In this document: positions 1 to 24,511 of the stretch, piece by piece
How the letters are laid out: each line of letters begins with the position of its first letter
Position numbering within the stretch: position 1 is the first letter of the stretch
Origin: Allolobophora icterica
Lineage: Eukaryota; Annelida; Clitellata; Crassiclitellata; Lumbricidae
Assembly (NCBI GenBank): GCA_963556255.1
Contig: OY744608.1
Location: 25,995,920-26,059,919, forward strand
Length of the DNA stretch: 64,000 nucleotides
Reading direction: 5' to 3'
The notes under the pieces: model-generated
The model's input: the letters and a program-made list of their open reading frames with translations, nothing else
Told to the model about the DNA's origin: nothing
Database searches by the model: none
Translations under genes and position numbers: made by a program

Positions 1-1680
1 TCATTAAGAATTGCAAGGCAGTTAAACCAGCTAAATACTTTGAATAAATTATTCTTGAAAGTTTCACTTTCAGGTTGTTTGTATGGTTTTAAAGTGAGGC
101 TTCAGTGTGTATATGCATAGCTTAAACTTTGGGATTTGATTCTAAACAAAAAGTCCAGTGAGCTACTGTATGATGAGAAATGATGTGCTCTTTGCTGATG
201 GTCTGTTGTTGATTAAGTTGACTACAAAAGGGCTTCAACTTGAAAGTGCAATGTTATGTTTGCCATTTAACCTTGCTGACAAAATGTGTTAAGTTGTAAT
301 GATGGTGCACTTGACATGAAGAGACTGAGAAAAGCTGGGCCTTTTGTTTCAAGGCAGTTCATGAAGAATGAAGTTGATAGCACATATTTATTAATTTGTG
401 ATGGCAACTGTTGGTTAACCATTGTTCAGTTGAAGGGCTGTTTCATTTCACCAATTTTAAACAGTTCTTATTAGTATATATATAGTTGATCATGTCAAGT
501 CTAAATGAGAAAAATAAAACTTAAGAATAGTTTACTTTGTGATGTTGAAATATGCCAGGATGTACATACACACATTTTTAAATTGCCATTGCAATATGTT
601 TAATAGGGGAAAACTGCTAGTCAGGTTAAAGCATTCCATACACAGTACTCAACGTCATGTTGGTATATGTGTGAACTTGCTCACTGGTACCTGTTCTGCT
701 CAGTTGTCTATGTTATTTCATTCGTTCTCAATTTAACATTTACCTTTTAAAATGGCTTATCCACCTTAGGCTGCCACTAGGCGCTTTCACGTGTGCTGTA
801 TGTACAGTTTAATAGTCATTGCTACAAAGATGCAGCTTAACAAAGTGTAAATGCAGATAAATACAATTTAAAGCAATGTACATGTAGGCCTACATTCGCT
901 GTTCCAAGACATTTCTGGAAATCTTCCAATCTGTTTACTTTTAGAGCATATCCTGGTATTTTAATTTATGATACATTACTAGTTACTAACCTAACGCTAC
1001 AAATTTAAACTGAAGCATAGAAGTTGAGTGATTACTGAGAACACACACATGATACTTGACCATTGGTGAGCATAATCTATTATTTTGTATTGGTGGTTAG
1101 AAAGAAATCTATTATGTTAACATTGGGAAGCACTGCTTCCATAATCCCTGTGAATAAATGGGCAAATGACACAAATTATTGCAATAACAGCACTTTTTCA
1201 TGTCCTGTATATTTAATATATTTGTCCAGAGGTACAAAAAACCAAGATTTTTCAAGATGAAAAGTTGGTTTTTATGGTTTTTTCTTTTAAGGATTTCGGA
1301 TCATAAAAATCATTTTAAAAATGGAATGAATGAGCTCCAACTCAGTTTAATTTAGTTGTGATTTCTGAAATTAAAAATCATTAAATCAGTGTTATTAAAA
1401 TAAATTCTACAAGAATAAGAAATTTATATAAAAAAACAAAGAAAACAAATTTTGTGGCTTTCTGGTTTTTGGTGTTTAAAAAAACAACAAAAACCTCCAC
1501 CCCTGTATTTGTCCAACAACTCGGTTCCGATCTTGCGGCATGAGCTTAAGAAGATGCAAACGTAGTTTATTAAAAGTAATAACTAACTACGTGTAGGCCT
1601 ACTAGTTGAACTACTTCAAGAGTAGGAAAAACTTGTTAAAAGTAATCTGCATCAATGTACAAAACTGATAAACATTCTTA
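1..1680. other. No gene recognised, AT-rich flank
   Basis: The open frames here are short, lack splice-site support and match no family I recognise. The stretch is AT-rich with scattered poly-A/T runs and two GTAGGCCTAC palindromes (884-893 and near 1594). It could be intergenic DNA, an intron, or the 3' part of a gene lying to the left. Confidence 0.4.
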
Positions 1681-2119
1681 GGGTCGTCCATATAGGACGT
1701 CCGCAAAATATGACCTACTTTGGGCCCTTCCCTCCCCTTGTCCGCATTTGACCTTGCCCTTTTGCGGACGTCCGCACGCCTAAACCAATTCTTAATGTCA
1801 TCATTATTTTTACAATTATTCCACAGTACCAGTGCACGTTTAAGTGACAGTTTGGGTTTCATATCGCAGGATGTGCAATAATAAAAGCCTCTTTAAAGTC
1901 GCAGTAAAGGTTATACCATTCATGAGGTTTTAGGCAATCACTTCACTGACATTTTCGTCTTTTGGGGAAGGTTGAAACAAGGTGGTGTTTAAAAAACGAT
2001 CAAATTAAAAAGTTTAGATGAGGACGTCCGCACTGGTCATAACCCTCTCCCCTTGTCCGCATTTGTCCGCATTTCTATGATCCTCCCCCTCATTGCGGAC
2101 GTACTTTATGGATGACCCC
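1681..2119. mobile_element. Inverted-repeat DNA transposon, GTCCATAAAGGACGTCCGC family (copy 1)
   Basis: The left end reads GGGTCGTCCATATAGGACGT and the right end is its near reverse complement (GGATGACCCC outermost). Subterminal blocks containing TGACCTACTTTGG and CTTGTCCGCATTTG occur inside. No coding capacity is visible, so it is non-autonomous. Related copies lie at 38476-39316 and 41515-41973. The third copy has a clean 3-bp target duplication (TCA), while here the flanks are TTA and TAA. The superfamily is not assigned. Confidence 0.7.
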
Positions 2120-2471
2120 TAATACTACAACCTGGGACTAACATTGCAATGTTAGTCCCAGCTACAACAGTAGGACGAAATGACAACCGTTACTGATAGC
2201 CTACTTTGATCATGTCAACAGTTGACATCGACCTTTAGTAAAAAAATTCTTAAATATCACCAAGCAGCCCTCGCAAAAGTTATTGTGCTTAAGTATTTGT
2301 TAGCATTTTCTATTCATACAAATGTGTTGCTTCTAGGCTTTTAAATAATTTTCTGATAGGCCGTTATTACGTTTTTTTGTCTCCACAACGTATAGCGCTA
2401 GAGCAATGTGTCCTTTGGCGGCTTCTCCATATCAAACTTTTTTGACCTGTGCATTCATGTAAATAACTGCA

Positions 2472-5400
2472 ATGGCGGCCACGAGGAGTTCTGCGCTTGC
2501 CTTGTACAAACGCCTTCTTAGAGAAGGTCAAAAATTCACTGGATACAATTATAGGTTAGTTGCGAGTAGGTTCAGCTAATATTATTTTATGGTAAATATT
2601 TTTCTTAAACTAACCGGAAGAGTAAAGGCGTAGACGTAGGCTTTCACGTATCTAATCGGGTGCGGCCCGAATCCCCGAAACCCGAATCCCCGAAACGAAT
2701 TTCGCCCGAATCCCCGAAATCGATTTTAGACTAAAATTACAAATAAACATGTGAATAGACAGTAAATCGAGATGCATCAAGGCCACGTTAGGTCTGTCTC
2801 GCGTAAGAGTTTACAATTTAACTTTGAATAGTTTTCGGGAGTTCTGCCGCTTTCTATGAAACTGTTTTCGGGAAATCGGGCTTTTGTGTATTTTCAGCGT
2901 TTTCGGGGATTCGGGTTTCGGGGATTCGGGTTGACCCCATCTAATCTATGAACTTCTTCAGCGCTACCGTAGTGATTGTTACATTAAGAATCACTACGAT
3001 AGCGCTCGATAGTAAGTACTAATCGGCCTCCAGTCTCCACTCTGAAATTCTGCAATCGTTCCTTAGTCTATGCTGCACCGGCTCTTTGGAATGATCTCCC
3101 AAAAGATATCTGCCAGTTTGCTCATCCTCCTATCTCGCCTGTTAATTTCACCTCTCCTCCGCTTGCACTCGCCTCTGCTGCTTTCCACTCACAACTGAAA
3201 ACCGAACTCTTCAAGCTATCATATCTGATTCCAATTCTGCGCCACCACACAACCACATTATCACCGATTACCACCGTAGCGCCCAGCTGTGTCCTCGGCT
3301 TGACCTCCCCGTACTCTGACCTGGCACCGGAACGGACAAGGCAGACATGGCTATTGCGGATTTGATTTGATATAGCGCCAGTGAATAAGCTGGTCTCCCT
3401 GGCGTGGCTTTTGTGTGGCGCGGAGAAATTTTGAAGATTTACATTTACATTACATTAAAGGTTTACAGCGGCGCGGTCGCAATCTCGCACAAGGGTGTCG
3501 TTGCATCGTGAGGGTTGGTTAGGGCTTAGGGTTAGGGTCAGTGTAGCCTATGTATTTGTGCGACTAAAAAAGCTATACCTGCGAGTGGAAGCTGGATTTT
3601 AAACTTCAGGCACCCCGATTGTACATGATCGCCAGTAAAACCGTCACATAAAATGTCATGGCCGCCCCAGAATTGGATAGAATAGAGTGCTACGAACTCT
3701 CAGCCTACCTCTGCTCAAGTAAATAAGTAAGTAATGGTTCATGAACACAATATTTAACATGAACAAAATAACTTATTAGAAAGTCGACACAGTATTTGAA
3801 AAGGTTAAAAATTAACTGTTAAACGAACACAATATAAACGTCAGAAATGAATTGTTATTGCATTGAATTATATTGTACATGTCCGAAATAGAAATGAGAA
3901 AGTTCAAAAGGAGATTCTCGCCACGAAAGGTAGATCACCACATGAATTGAGGTATGTGCTGAACAACTCTCGACTTGTTCTGCATTGTCTCTTGAGCTTT
4001 CATTTTCCGCTCATCCACATATTGTGTTCATGAACCATTACTTACTTACTTGAGTGGAGGTAGGCTGTGCAAGAGTACCAATTCTATACAATTCTGGGGT
4101 GGCCATGATGTTTACCTTGTGAACTGTTGCGACCGCACCACCATAAATCTTTACCACTTTCAGTTTATAAGTAAGTGTCATGCCGAGTTGATTTTTTGCA
4201 GCAAGTTATGTGAATCAGTAATTCTAACTTATCAAATAACGTAAGTGACAGACATTCAGATAGTGCAATTAAATGAAATGTTGGCTAGTCCTAACGTTGT
4301 GAATATTAACAAAATGTCGACTGTCATAATACATCGATTCAACCAAGTTATTAAGACTCGTGCTCAACAATAATATTAACAATAAAGCAAACAACGTAAA
4401 TACTTTTCTGAACGTAATTCACACTGAATTGAAAATCGAGACCAACTATTGTGTATTGGCAATCTTTTGAAGAGTTTTTATTACTACAGGAATGTACATT
4501 GATTTGCCATTTATGGTGCATTTCTATACTTAGCTCAAAAACAACAAAAGCTGAAGAGCTTCTACGGTGATCAGCTGCTTGCAATTTCTGCATATTCTGT
4601 GTTTAGAAACAAATTGTAATATCAGCTGTGTGCATGTCAGTTTTAATTTGTTGTTGCTAGAATGTATGCCATTCGCAGAATAAGGGATGCCTTCAGGGAA
4701 AGTAGAAGTGAGACAGATGCTTCGAAAGTCCAGGATCTTTTTGCAAAAGGAGAGCAAGCTTGTGAAGTCTTAAGGAGACAGGTAACTGCATCATGAGAAA
4801 CTTTTAAAGTACAGTTTGGGCTGTAGTGAAGATTGTGTTCCAGAGCTCTGGGCTAAATTTTCAGCTCTTATGAAGGCAGGAGTTTGATGTCTTAAATGTT
4901 TCTAACCCCAAACATTTCAAGGTTGTTGACATCAAATGGCATCAAGTCAGTTTGTACTGGTAGGTAATTGCTAATGTTATACCCCAGATATCTGTTTGCT
5001 ATGCCTGTCACTGTATGCACAATTTTACATCTGTTTTTCATCTGTTCCAAAACTAATTTTTCTTAACGTGTTTAATTCTGTACATCTGAAAATCTAGCCC
5101 TGTGTTGTGCAATCTGTTGCAATATTTGTTTGTGATTGACAAGACCAGTAGAGACAGCTTTGTTGAAATTAAGGATAAATATTGTATCGTATTGTATATA
5201 GAAATTTATAAAGCACCTCTTGCAGAACAACTATTCAGAGGTGCTCTCAGCACAGAAGCTCCGGGGAAAGAGAAACACCTTTCATTCATTCATTTGAGCA
5301 TTTATATAGCGCCCCTTCAAGGGGGCTACTCAGAGGCGCTCCCGACTCCAGCACGAACGAACAAAGCAGTATGGAACATGATACCGATGAGGAAAAGCCA

Positions 5401-5756
5401 GTCATTAGTTTGGCCTTGAGCAGGGGGAAGATGGATCCAGATTGTGGGACCCACTACAGCAAATGCTCGGTGCTGGGCCAAGGCAGTTTTATAAATGTTT
5501 TTTTTATAAATATTTTAAATATTATGAGTATTCTCATTATGGAAGCAGTTTGCACAATCTGTCGCCATTGAATCCCTGTACATAGCTGATGCCGAGTAGA
5601 TGTAGAGTTTTGATTGCATGAACTCTTGAATATGTATGAGGTTTTCTATTAATGAGTATTTTATTGTGATTTTTCTACTTGCAGGTGGTTATCAGCCAGC
5701 TGTACAGGGAACCAATATTAGTTATTGAAGCTGCAAACAGGAATCAATCTCCATAA
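2472..5756 (+). CDS. LYRM4: LYR motif-containing protein 4 (ISD11), complete, 3 exons
   Basis: Exons are 2472-2554, 4661-4781 and 5685-5756, joined by AG|gttagt...ctag and CAG|gtaact...gcag introns. They encode 91 aa, the same length as human LYRM4. The first exon gives MAATRSSALALYKRLLREGQ, where LYK stands at the LYR position. Exon 2 carries the family segment YAIRRIRDAFRES followed by a helical stretch ending LRRQ. Exon 3 begins VVISQLYREP, matching the VHIGQLYS-type region, and ends at TAA. In the known family, ISD11 is a mitochondrial matrix protein that stabilises the cysteine desulfurase NFS1 and binds acyl carrier protein during Fe-S cluster assembly. The start is the first ATG and gives the family N-terminus. 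Intron 1 is loaded with transposons. Identity is firm from length, exon phases and motif order. Confidence 0.93.
2658..2938. mobile_element. Non-autonomous hAT-like element with 8-bp TSD
   Basis: An exact 8-bp duplication ATCTAATC (2650-2657 and 2939-2946) brackets a 281-bp element. Its ends are inverted copies of a twice-repeated 15-mer (CCCGAATCCCCGAAA). There is no coding capacity. The 8-bp duplication is the hAT signature; the terminal tandem duplication is unusual. It lies in LYRM4 intron 1. Confidence 0.75.
2960..3006. repeat. Near-perfect hairpin
   Basis: Arms 2960-2977 (AGCGCTACCGTAGTGATT) and 2989-3006 are reverse complements with one mismatch around an 11-bp loop. It sits between a hAT insertion and an L2 remnant. 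Function is unknown; it may be the relic of a tiny inverted-repeat element. Confidence 0.6.
3028..3420 (+). mobile_element. CR1/L2-like retrotransposon 3' end (5'-truncated)
   Basis: The + strand encodes a short stretch typical of the last residues of L2/CR1 ORF2: NRSLVYAAPALWNDLPKDI followed downstream by FHSQLKTELFKLSY. A non-coding tail with GATATAGCGCC and GTGAATAAGCTGGT follows, shared with other L2 tails in this window. It lies in LYRM4 intron 1. Confidence 0.7.
3450..4165. mobile_element. Foldback element with long inverted repeats
   Basis: The block 3656-3756 (CATGGCCGCCCCAGAATT to GGTTCATGAACACAATAT) is the reverse complement, with mismatches, of 4019-4105. Outside it, 3457-3485 (AAAGGTTTACAGCG... 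GCGGTCGCAA) pairs with 4124-4155, so the left arm carries an extra stretch of about 150 bp. The centre (3757-4018) holds no gene. The superfamily is unclear. Confidence 0.65.
5170..5345 (-). mobile_element. Two L2-type 3' tails in reverse orientation
   Basis: Read on the minus strand, 5264-5345 gives the tail AGCGCCTCTGAGTAGCCC then CCTTGAAGGGGCGCTATATA, near-identical to the tail of the reverse-transcriptase copy at 21.1-22.4 kb. The adjacent 5170-5255 matches the tail at 29.94-30.01 kb (GAGAGCACCTCTGAATAGTT). The two tail subfamilies lie side by side in LYRM4 intron 2. Confidence 0.65.
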
Positions 5757-6672
5757 ACAGCCTGTGTCTGTGTCTGAATTCCAGTTTCTTACAAGTGCAA
5801 GAGAAAGAAAATCATATGAGTCACTCACTGCTGCTCTTTGTACTTCTCTGAACTGATTGCAACTGTTGCTTTAAAGAACTGAGTTGTTTGCCATATTTTG
5901 AATTGCTGAGGCAAATTGAAAATTGCTTTTCACTTTGTAGTAATTTAAACATTTAGTTGCTATCAGTCACAGAGTTCAGTCAAGTTATTTGAAACTTTGT
6001 GCATGGGTTTTCACTGCATCATTATCTTGATTAATGTGGTGTGTATTACTGTGTTATCATGGCCACCAGAAAATGGAGAGGCCACAAGCCAAAAGCAGAC
6101 TTGTATATCAACCATTAAGATCTTTGTAATATTTTTCGAAAAGTAAACTTTACTAAAGCATGCCAGAAGGTGAAATTTTATGTGATTGTCATGTTTCTCC
6201 ATGAAAATAAATTTCTTAAAGTTTCTGATGAAAATACAGTGTTCAAGAAAATTGAATGACTCATGATGCTTCAGTGGCTGCAACTTAAGAACTTCAAGGC
6301 TTAGAAGGCTGAAATTTGTATACTTTGCATAACTGTTACTGATTCATAGATGTTGTAGATTTTAGTTTAGCTTTCTTGGAAATAAGATAAATAACAAGGA
6401 TTGCTTCAAACACTAATTTTGAGGATGTTTGACAGCATCCAGATAGTGAGAATGTGCACATGTTATGATGTTTATTTTATTTCAAACTGCGGGTAGAAGG
6501 GACTGTATTGAACAAGTTAACCCAAAACTGGCTAAGCAGATCAAGTTGGAATTTTTACGTTGGACACCACATCCAGTAATATGGGGAACAGAGCAGGGGC
6601 ATGTGCTTTGCTAGATCATCTGATGTGTAACGAGGTGTTGGGTTGGGCTTGCAGACACCATGTATCAGAATC
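5757..6672 (+). other. LYRM4 3' UTR and downstream flank
   Basis: No further coding exon is seen after the LYRM4 stop. A canonical AATAAA lies at 6206-6211, about 450 bp downstream, making it a plausible polyadenylation signal. Other AATAAA matches occur further on at about 7466 and 7668. Confidence 0.45.
6206..6211 (+). promoter_or_regulatory. Candidate polyadenylation signal of LYRM4
   Basis: This is an AATAAA hexamer 450 bp after the stop codon in AT-rich sequence. It was chosen as the first canonical hexamer downstream; transcript evidence is needed. Confidence 0.35.
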
Positions 6673-7021
6673 AGTGGCAGACTGGCCATTGTGCCCGTGC
6701 ACCATAGCACACAGGCCTCCTGGTTCCAGTGCGTGTGGCTCCTAGGGTAGAAAGGAATATATTATACATCAATACAAAAATATTCTATATATGCATGAAA
6801 AATCAATCAGATAGTATAGTAAATAACATTTTAAAACAATAACTGCAACGTTTGAGGCCTGTCATTATTAATATTGTTATTATTTATATTATTTTTTAAC
6901 GATGCAAGATATGACTAAAATGAAGTCATCAAACTTCATTTTATGGGCCAGGTTGGACTTGGGGCCCATTGCACGATTGAAATGGTGGGGCCTCAAAAGG
7001 GTCCCAGTCCGACTCTGCCAC
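6673..7021. mobile_element. Possible non-autonomous DNA transposon
   Basis: The left end GTGGCAGACTGG and the right end, reverse complement GTGGCAGAGTCGGACTGG, are inverted versions of each other, with GGGCC-rich subterminal blocks. A clean target duplication was not found, so the boundaries are approximate. Confidence 0.4.
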
Positions 7022-7574
7022 ATATATCAACTTGTCATTGAAAAAGTTTTTTTTAATGGCCCACAAATAACTTTTGGACATTTGGAATGGCAGGGAGCAC
7101 CACAGACAGCTATGTTTGAAAGTGGTATTAGTGATTGGCATCTTGCTACTAAATTAAGTCTGAGAATGGAAGAAATCTGGCTTTTCTGAAGCATCAGCTG
7201 CTAGCCCAGAGATGACTTCAAGGAGCTGCTTCAGTTGGATATTTTGTTTCTGGGTGATATATCTGTTTCTTTCACGGTTCATGCACTGGAAGCCTATCAT
7301 GCAGCTGGCAAGTTGGATGGCGAAATTAATCTGTTGCCTTAACATTTACAGAATTTGTTCCAATTTTCATCTAATAGTTCAGAAACTTTCAGGACTTGGA
7401 CAATTCAATCCTTTTCTCATCAGTTAAATTATTGAAGTAACAGATTGACTATAAGAAAATAAACTGGTCTGTAGCCAATGCAGTACTGAACGGTTTTGTG
7501 TATATTTTTATGTTCTCTTATTGAAACCCTACAATGCTTAGCTCTGTTTCATTTTGAAGTGCCAGAGGACATAG
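7022..7574. other. Intergenic, nothing recognised
   Basis: AT-rich sequence without supported exons or a clear repeat. The overlapping open frames on both strands (around 6900-7430) show no family motif. Confidence 0.4.
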
Positions 7575-7655
7575 GTGTATGTATAATTTCACTTTTGGGG
7601 TACCCGTATCCCCACTTTCTGAACTGATGGGTACCTAACCCCTCACTTCACACAG
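7575..7655 (-). mobile_element. Fragment of the CAGAGGCGTAAC hAT-like family
   Basis: The sequence resembles the right end of this family read in the same orientation as the copy at 54202: CATAGGTGTA, then GGGGTACCCGTA and CCCCACTTTCTGAACTG. It is truncated and has no target duplication. Confidence 0.5.
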
Positions 7656-7881
7656 TGAATAAACAATGCTCAGAGACTTTCTTCCAGTTGTGCTACCCTA
7701 AATACATATATATGCTGTTTCTGCCCCTCTGCGAATAGAGGTAGGGAGGTAGATAGGCCGACAGACAATAAGATATAAATGAGTATACGTGTAGGTCTAC
7801 TATAGTTACATAAGTTTGTAAATACTTCAATAAGCAAGTGGAGACCGGCAATCAGATGAACAGAATCACATGCAGTGAGAG
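7656..7881. other. Short intergenic stretch, nothing recognised
   Basis: AT-rich DNA between the hAT fragment and the nested insertion. No coding exon or repeat terminus was seen except the 8-bp target duplicate AGTGAGAG at its right end. Confidence 0.4.
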
Positions 7882-8136
7882 CAGAGGCGTAACTTTAGTC
7901 TAAAAAGTGGGGGGTACCAATTTCTTACATACGAGAAGCAAGGCCAAGACTGCGATCTCTGGGAAGGCACATTAATCGTAATCTCCAAATTTCTAAAGTG
8001 CCACTTGAAGGCCAAGTGCAGGGCACCAGCCTATTCACGAGCGCTACGTCAGATCAGAGGGGATTTCCAGAGAGTAGTCCAAAAGAGGTCCGAGTCCGGT
8101 TTCCAGAAGGCCAAACAAAATCAGAGGGGGTTCCAG

Positions 8137-9022
8137 CAGTCTTGTTGTCAAGACCTTCAACCTCAAGACCAAGACCAAGACCTTGAACCTCAAGACCAAG
8201 ACCAAGACCTTGAACCTCAAGACCAAGACCTTGAACCTCAAGACCGAGACCAAGACCTTGAACCTCAAGACCAAGACCAAGACTTTGAAACTCAAGACCA
8301 AAACCGAAAAAAATTCCCAAGAAATCACAACCATATCCAGACTTCTATTCCTTACTAATAAAATTGTCAAGTCGGACTACTCGCTATTTTAATTAAAACA
8401 TGAATCTTTTATTTTATTCAAACAAAACAACTCTACATGCAGACTGCATAGAATTCCGAATTCGTATTTACAAAAGTCCTTCATACGAAATGTTATTCCA
8501 AATGCCTGTTGCATTTTATAAAAACCAATTCGCTCAGAATTTTCTGACCAAGACGTGAGCTGTGGGGCCTCACAAAAATTCTGCCCTGTGAAAAATACGT
8601 TCTACAGTGCTGAATTCACTGGCACACAGAGCAGCTTTTCAAGTACCGGGTGTAAATGTACAAATTGTGAGTCTGTTTTGAAATCATTCCATGGTAAATA
8701 ACCGGAAGTAAAAATAAATGTCCAAAACAACAGTGAAGCCTCATTCACACCGTGTAAATACTAAAGCAATAACTGTATGAGTAATTATTGGATAAATTTT
8801 TAAAATTCTTGCCGTTTGTTAAAATTAATGACTGTTCATATTGACAAAAGTCTTGGTCTTGGTCTTGCAAAACCAAGACCTAGACTTTGAACCTCAAGAC
8901 CAAGACCAAGACCTTGAACCTCAAGACCAAGACCTTTGGTCTCAAGACCAAGACCAAGACTTTTAAAAACGAACTCGAGTGCACTCGAGACCAAGACCTT
9001 GGTCTCGAGGACAACAAGACTG
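8137..9022. mobile_element. Inner hAT-like element with CAAGACC tandem arrays
   Basis: The terminal inverted repeats are CAGTCTTGTTGTC and GACAACAAGACTG, with an exact 8-bp duplication GGTTCCAG. The interior has two arrays of AAGACCAAGACCTTGAACCTC-like units (8147-8300 and 8840-8965) and palindromes such as CTCGAGTGCACTCGAG. A degraded relative of the right end lies at 49250-49330. The overlapping open frames over the arrays are repeat artefacts, not genes. Confidence 0.7.
8147..8300 (+). repeat. Tandem array of AAGACC/TTGAACCTC units
   Basis: Irregular tandem copies of a unit built from CAAGACCAAGA and CCTTGAACCT, roughly 15-27 bp each. A second shorter array lies at 8876-8960. Both sit inside the inner hAT-like element. 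Confidence 0.75.
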
Positions 9023-9181
9023 GGTTCCAGAGAGTAGTCCAAAGAGGTCAAAGTCCGATTTCCAGGAGGCCAAACCTAAAATATTGATTGGCATTGTTCA
9101 AAAACTGGGGGACACGGTACCCCCAGTCTAAAAAGTGTGGGTACCCCTCGTACCCCCACAAATTACGCCTATGAGTGAGAG

Positions 9182-9831
9182 AGAATTTCAGACACGCAGG
9201 CCATCCATCGGACAGACTGACCTGTTGGCAAGCAGTAGGCCTACATTGTACAGACCAGAGCCGTCGTAAGATTTGACAGTCCCGCATTGAAGTGGAGGTC
9301 ACTTTCACTTTTCACAATAATAACAATTATGGTTGTCTTCCAATTTATCTCAGAATTTAGGTGAATAAGCAAGCTTTCTTCAAATGCCGCATATATTATA
9401 TCGATCCCCACTGCACGCACGGTAAACCTTGATCATCCCCTCCCCAGATCGGTAGTCTCGTGTTAATGTAAGGTTATGACCCATACACCATATCGGTGGC
9501 AGTGTAGTTCAATTACAAAAAAAAAACATTTCCAGCCAAGTATATTCGAGTGTTTTGTGGATGTATGAAACATAACAATAGGCCTACTTGCACTATAATA
9601 CTTACTCACTTTACGGCTAGATTGAATTGCAAGGAATCTATGTCGATATTTAATTGAATTGTTGTGTTTCAAATCGCGTGAGATTCTCATTTATTGTCGT
9701 CTGATGTCAAAGATGTCAGCGTCTTATATTTCAGGAAAAAATTAAAACTGTAAACACTTTATGGAGGTATTTGTGCGTGAAGCGACAGTCAATAAACATA
9801 GGATACAAACTAGTAATAATAAATAATAAAT
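9182..9831. other. Upstream flank and 5' UTR of the PKA gene
   Basis: No coding exon is visible. This stretch must contain the promoter or 5' UTR for the first PKA exon at 9832, unless a further upstream non-coding exon exists. No TATA box is convincing. Two TAGGCCTAC motifs occur (near 9238 and 9581). Confidence 0.35.
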
Positions 9832-22889
<13,058 letters not shown>

Positions 22890-24505
22890 ACCACACAAGT
22901 GCTTGACATAATTGGATAGATTGGCTGCCTTTTGCAAAGATCAAATTCTCATCGAACAGACATAACTTAGCAAAAGACATTCTAACTGGCAGGCATCTCA
23001 TCTCTTGTTTGTTATTTTGCCTATGTAGGTGTCAGCCAAGTTGGCACAGATTCAGACAATGAGCCGAGTGCCTGCCAAGGACTTCAAATTGGCAAAACCT
23101 ATGGCTGCTAATTTGTATTATTAGATGATGTATTATATGGATAAGCCATACCATGTCATTATTTCACATCTTCATTTTTGTATTTCTTTACACTATGCCA
23201 ACAAATCAGAGATTGTTCTGGTGTAATTTATGAGGTCAAGCTGTCCGATTATTTTTTACTGGTGTATTACATATAAAATTACTGACTGCAGTAGTGGAAA
23301 GCTTCACACATTTTCTTTAGACTTGCATTGGTGAAATTGAATTAATCATGCTCGTTTCCAGAAAACCTACTTATCAGAAATGCAAAAACTTTCATGGCTA
23401 TTGGTCATCACAGACAAAAAGGTAACAATTATAACAAAACAAGAATTTCAGATCACCACAATGTTCTTCATTTCAATATTGAATCAAAAACACTTCTGCT
23501 TAAAAATGGACAATTGAAATTCATCTGCTTTATCAATACAAGTAAACCCTAACCTCGGTATTTTGTGTCTTCAAAATTACACATTTATTCAATACACAAA
23601 TATGAATGTTAAAATAATTAAATGTATACTTATATCAAGACTGCAGATAAAAATATAATTACCGTATATATTAGTGCTACAATACATGGGGGTGAAAGCT
23701 ACTTAAATGATGTCTTGCCATTCAAGCAAACATAACATGGTTACTTCAAAGCACTGAAGCATCTGAGTGCAGAGCACAAGCTTAAATGGTCAATCCGTGT
23801 GTATCACATGTTGCATCACAGGCTGCTTTTAACGTTTCATACCCTTCAGGAACTTTAGTGTCTTCTGCATCAGTGGAGCAGCTGGTCTTGAAACACCTTG
23901 AAACAATATCAAATAAGTACCAATCTATGAAAAACAAAACTTTGATACGATACAAGTACACACAGGAGAAACCACAGAAGCAGAAGTATAAAATTTACCA
24001 TGCCGTGCATGTTTCAACAGTGGGTTATACTTAATATGCAGCTGGGGCATGCCAGGAATAGCTAGCTATCCTTTCCTGTATCAGTGTGACCCTTTTAATT
24101 TTCTCGAGCATAACTGTATCTTGTATCTAATTAGTAGGGCTGTCGATACGCATCTAGAGTACCGGATAATCTGCCCGAAGGTTTGTGAAGAGGCTGTGAA
24201 TACAATACCTGATACCTGGCTGTTATAGTTGATGGCACAGGATACCAGCAGGCAGCAGTTGTCATCTGTGACCATACCGTAGCTGAGCTCAGGCTGAAGT
24301 CAACTCCAACTCACCAGTATATGGCTAGGCTAGTGGGGGCCACCTAAATTTATTTTAGTTAGTGATACAAGTGGAATACCATAGGTCTGGTTCCTTCAGG
24401 ATATCTGGATGTATTTATTAAGTAGCTATGACAAGTTCACCTGCTTCACACTGCTGCCTCAGCCAAATTTTACCATAACAATGTGTACATGAATTTGCCT
24501 TTGCA

Positions 24506-24511
24506 AATAAA
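24506..24511 (+). promoter_or_regulatory. Candidate polyadenylation signal of the PKA gene
   Basis: AATAAA in AT-rich DNA 1.6 kb after the stop. Unused or variant signals closer to the stop cannot be excluded. Confidence 0.3.

Larger units (their letters stand above)
7970..9078 (-). mobile_element. L2-like fragment, split by a hAT insertion
   Basis: The pieces 7970-8136 and 9023-9078 carry the L2 3' region in reverse: minus-strand text CTCGTGAATAGGCTGGTGCC and the end ACTTTAGAAATTTGG also occur in the copies at 10.3, 12.9, 15.6 and 39.9 kb. The two pieces share the 8-bp GGTTCCAG at the split (8129-8136 and 9023-9030). Confidence 0.65.
7882..9173 (+). mobile_element. hAT-like element (CAGAGGCGTAAC family) carrying nested insertions
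   Basis: The ends CAGAGGCGTAACTTTAG and AAATTACGCCTATG are flanked by an exact 8-bp duplication AGTGAGAG (7874-7881 and 9174-9181). Short relatives (193-322 bp at 10038 and 13245) show that the native interior, ...TCTGGGAAGGCAC|...|GATTGGCATTGTT, was split here by a reverse-oriented L2 piece. That piece was in turn split by another hAT element (8137-9022). Element ages are therefore ordered outer, L2, inner. Confidence 0.8.

Noticed and set aside
8005..8392. Overlapping open frames with repetitive QDQDLEPQD or LKTKTKTLN peptides
   Set aside because: They are translations of the CAAGACC tandem array in all frames on both strands, inside a hAT-like element.
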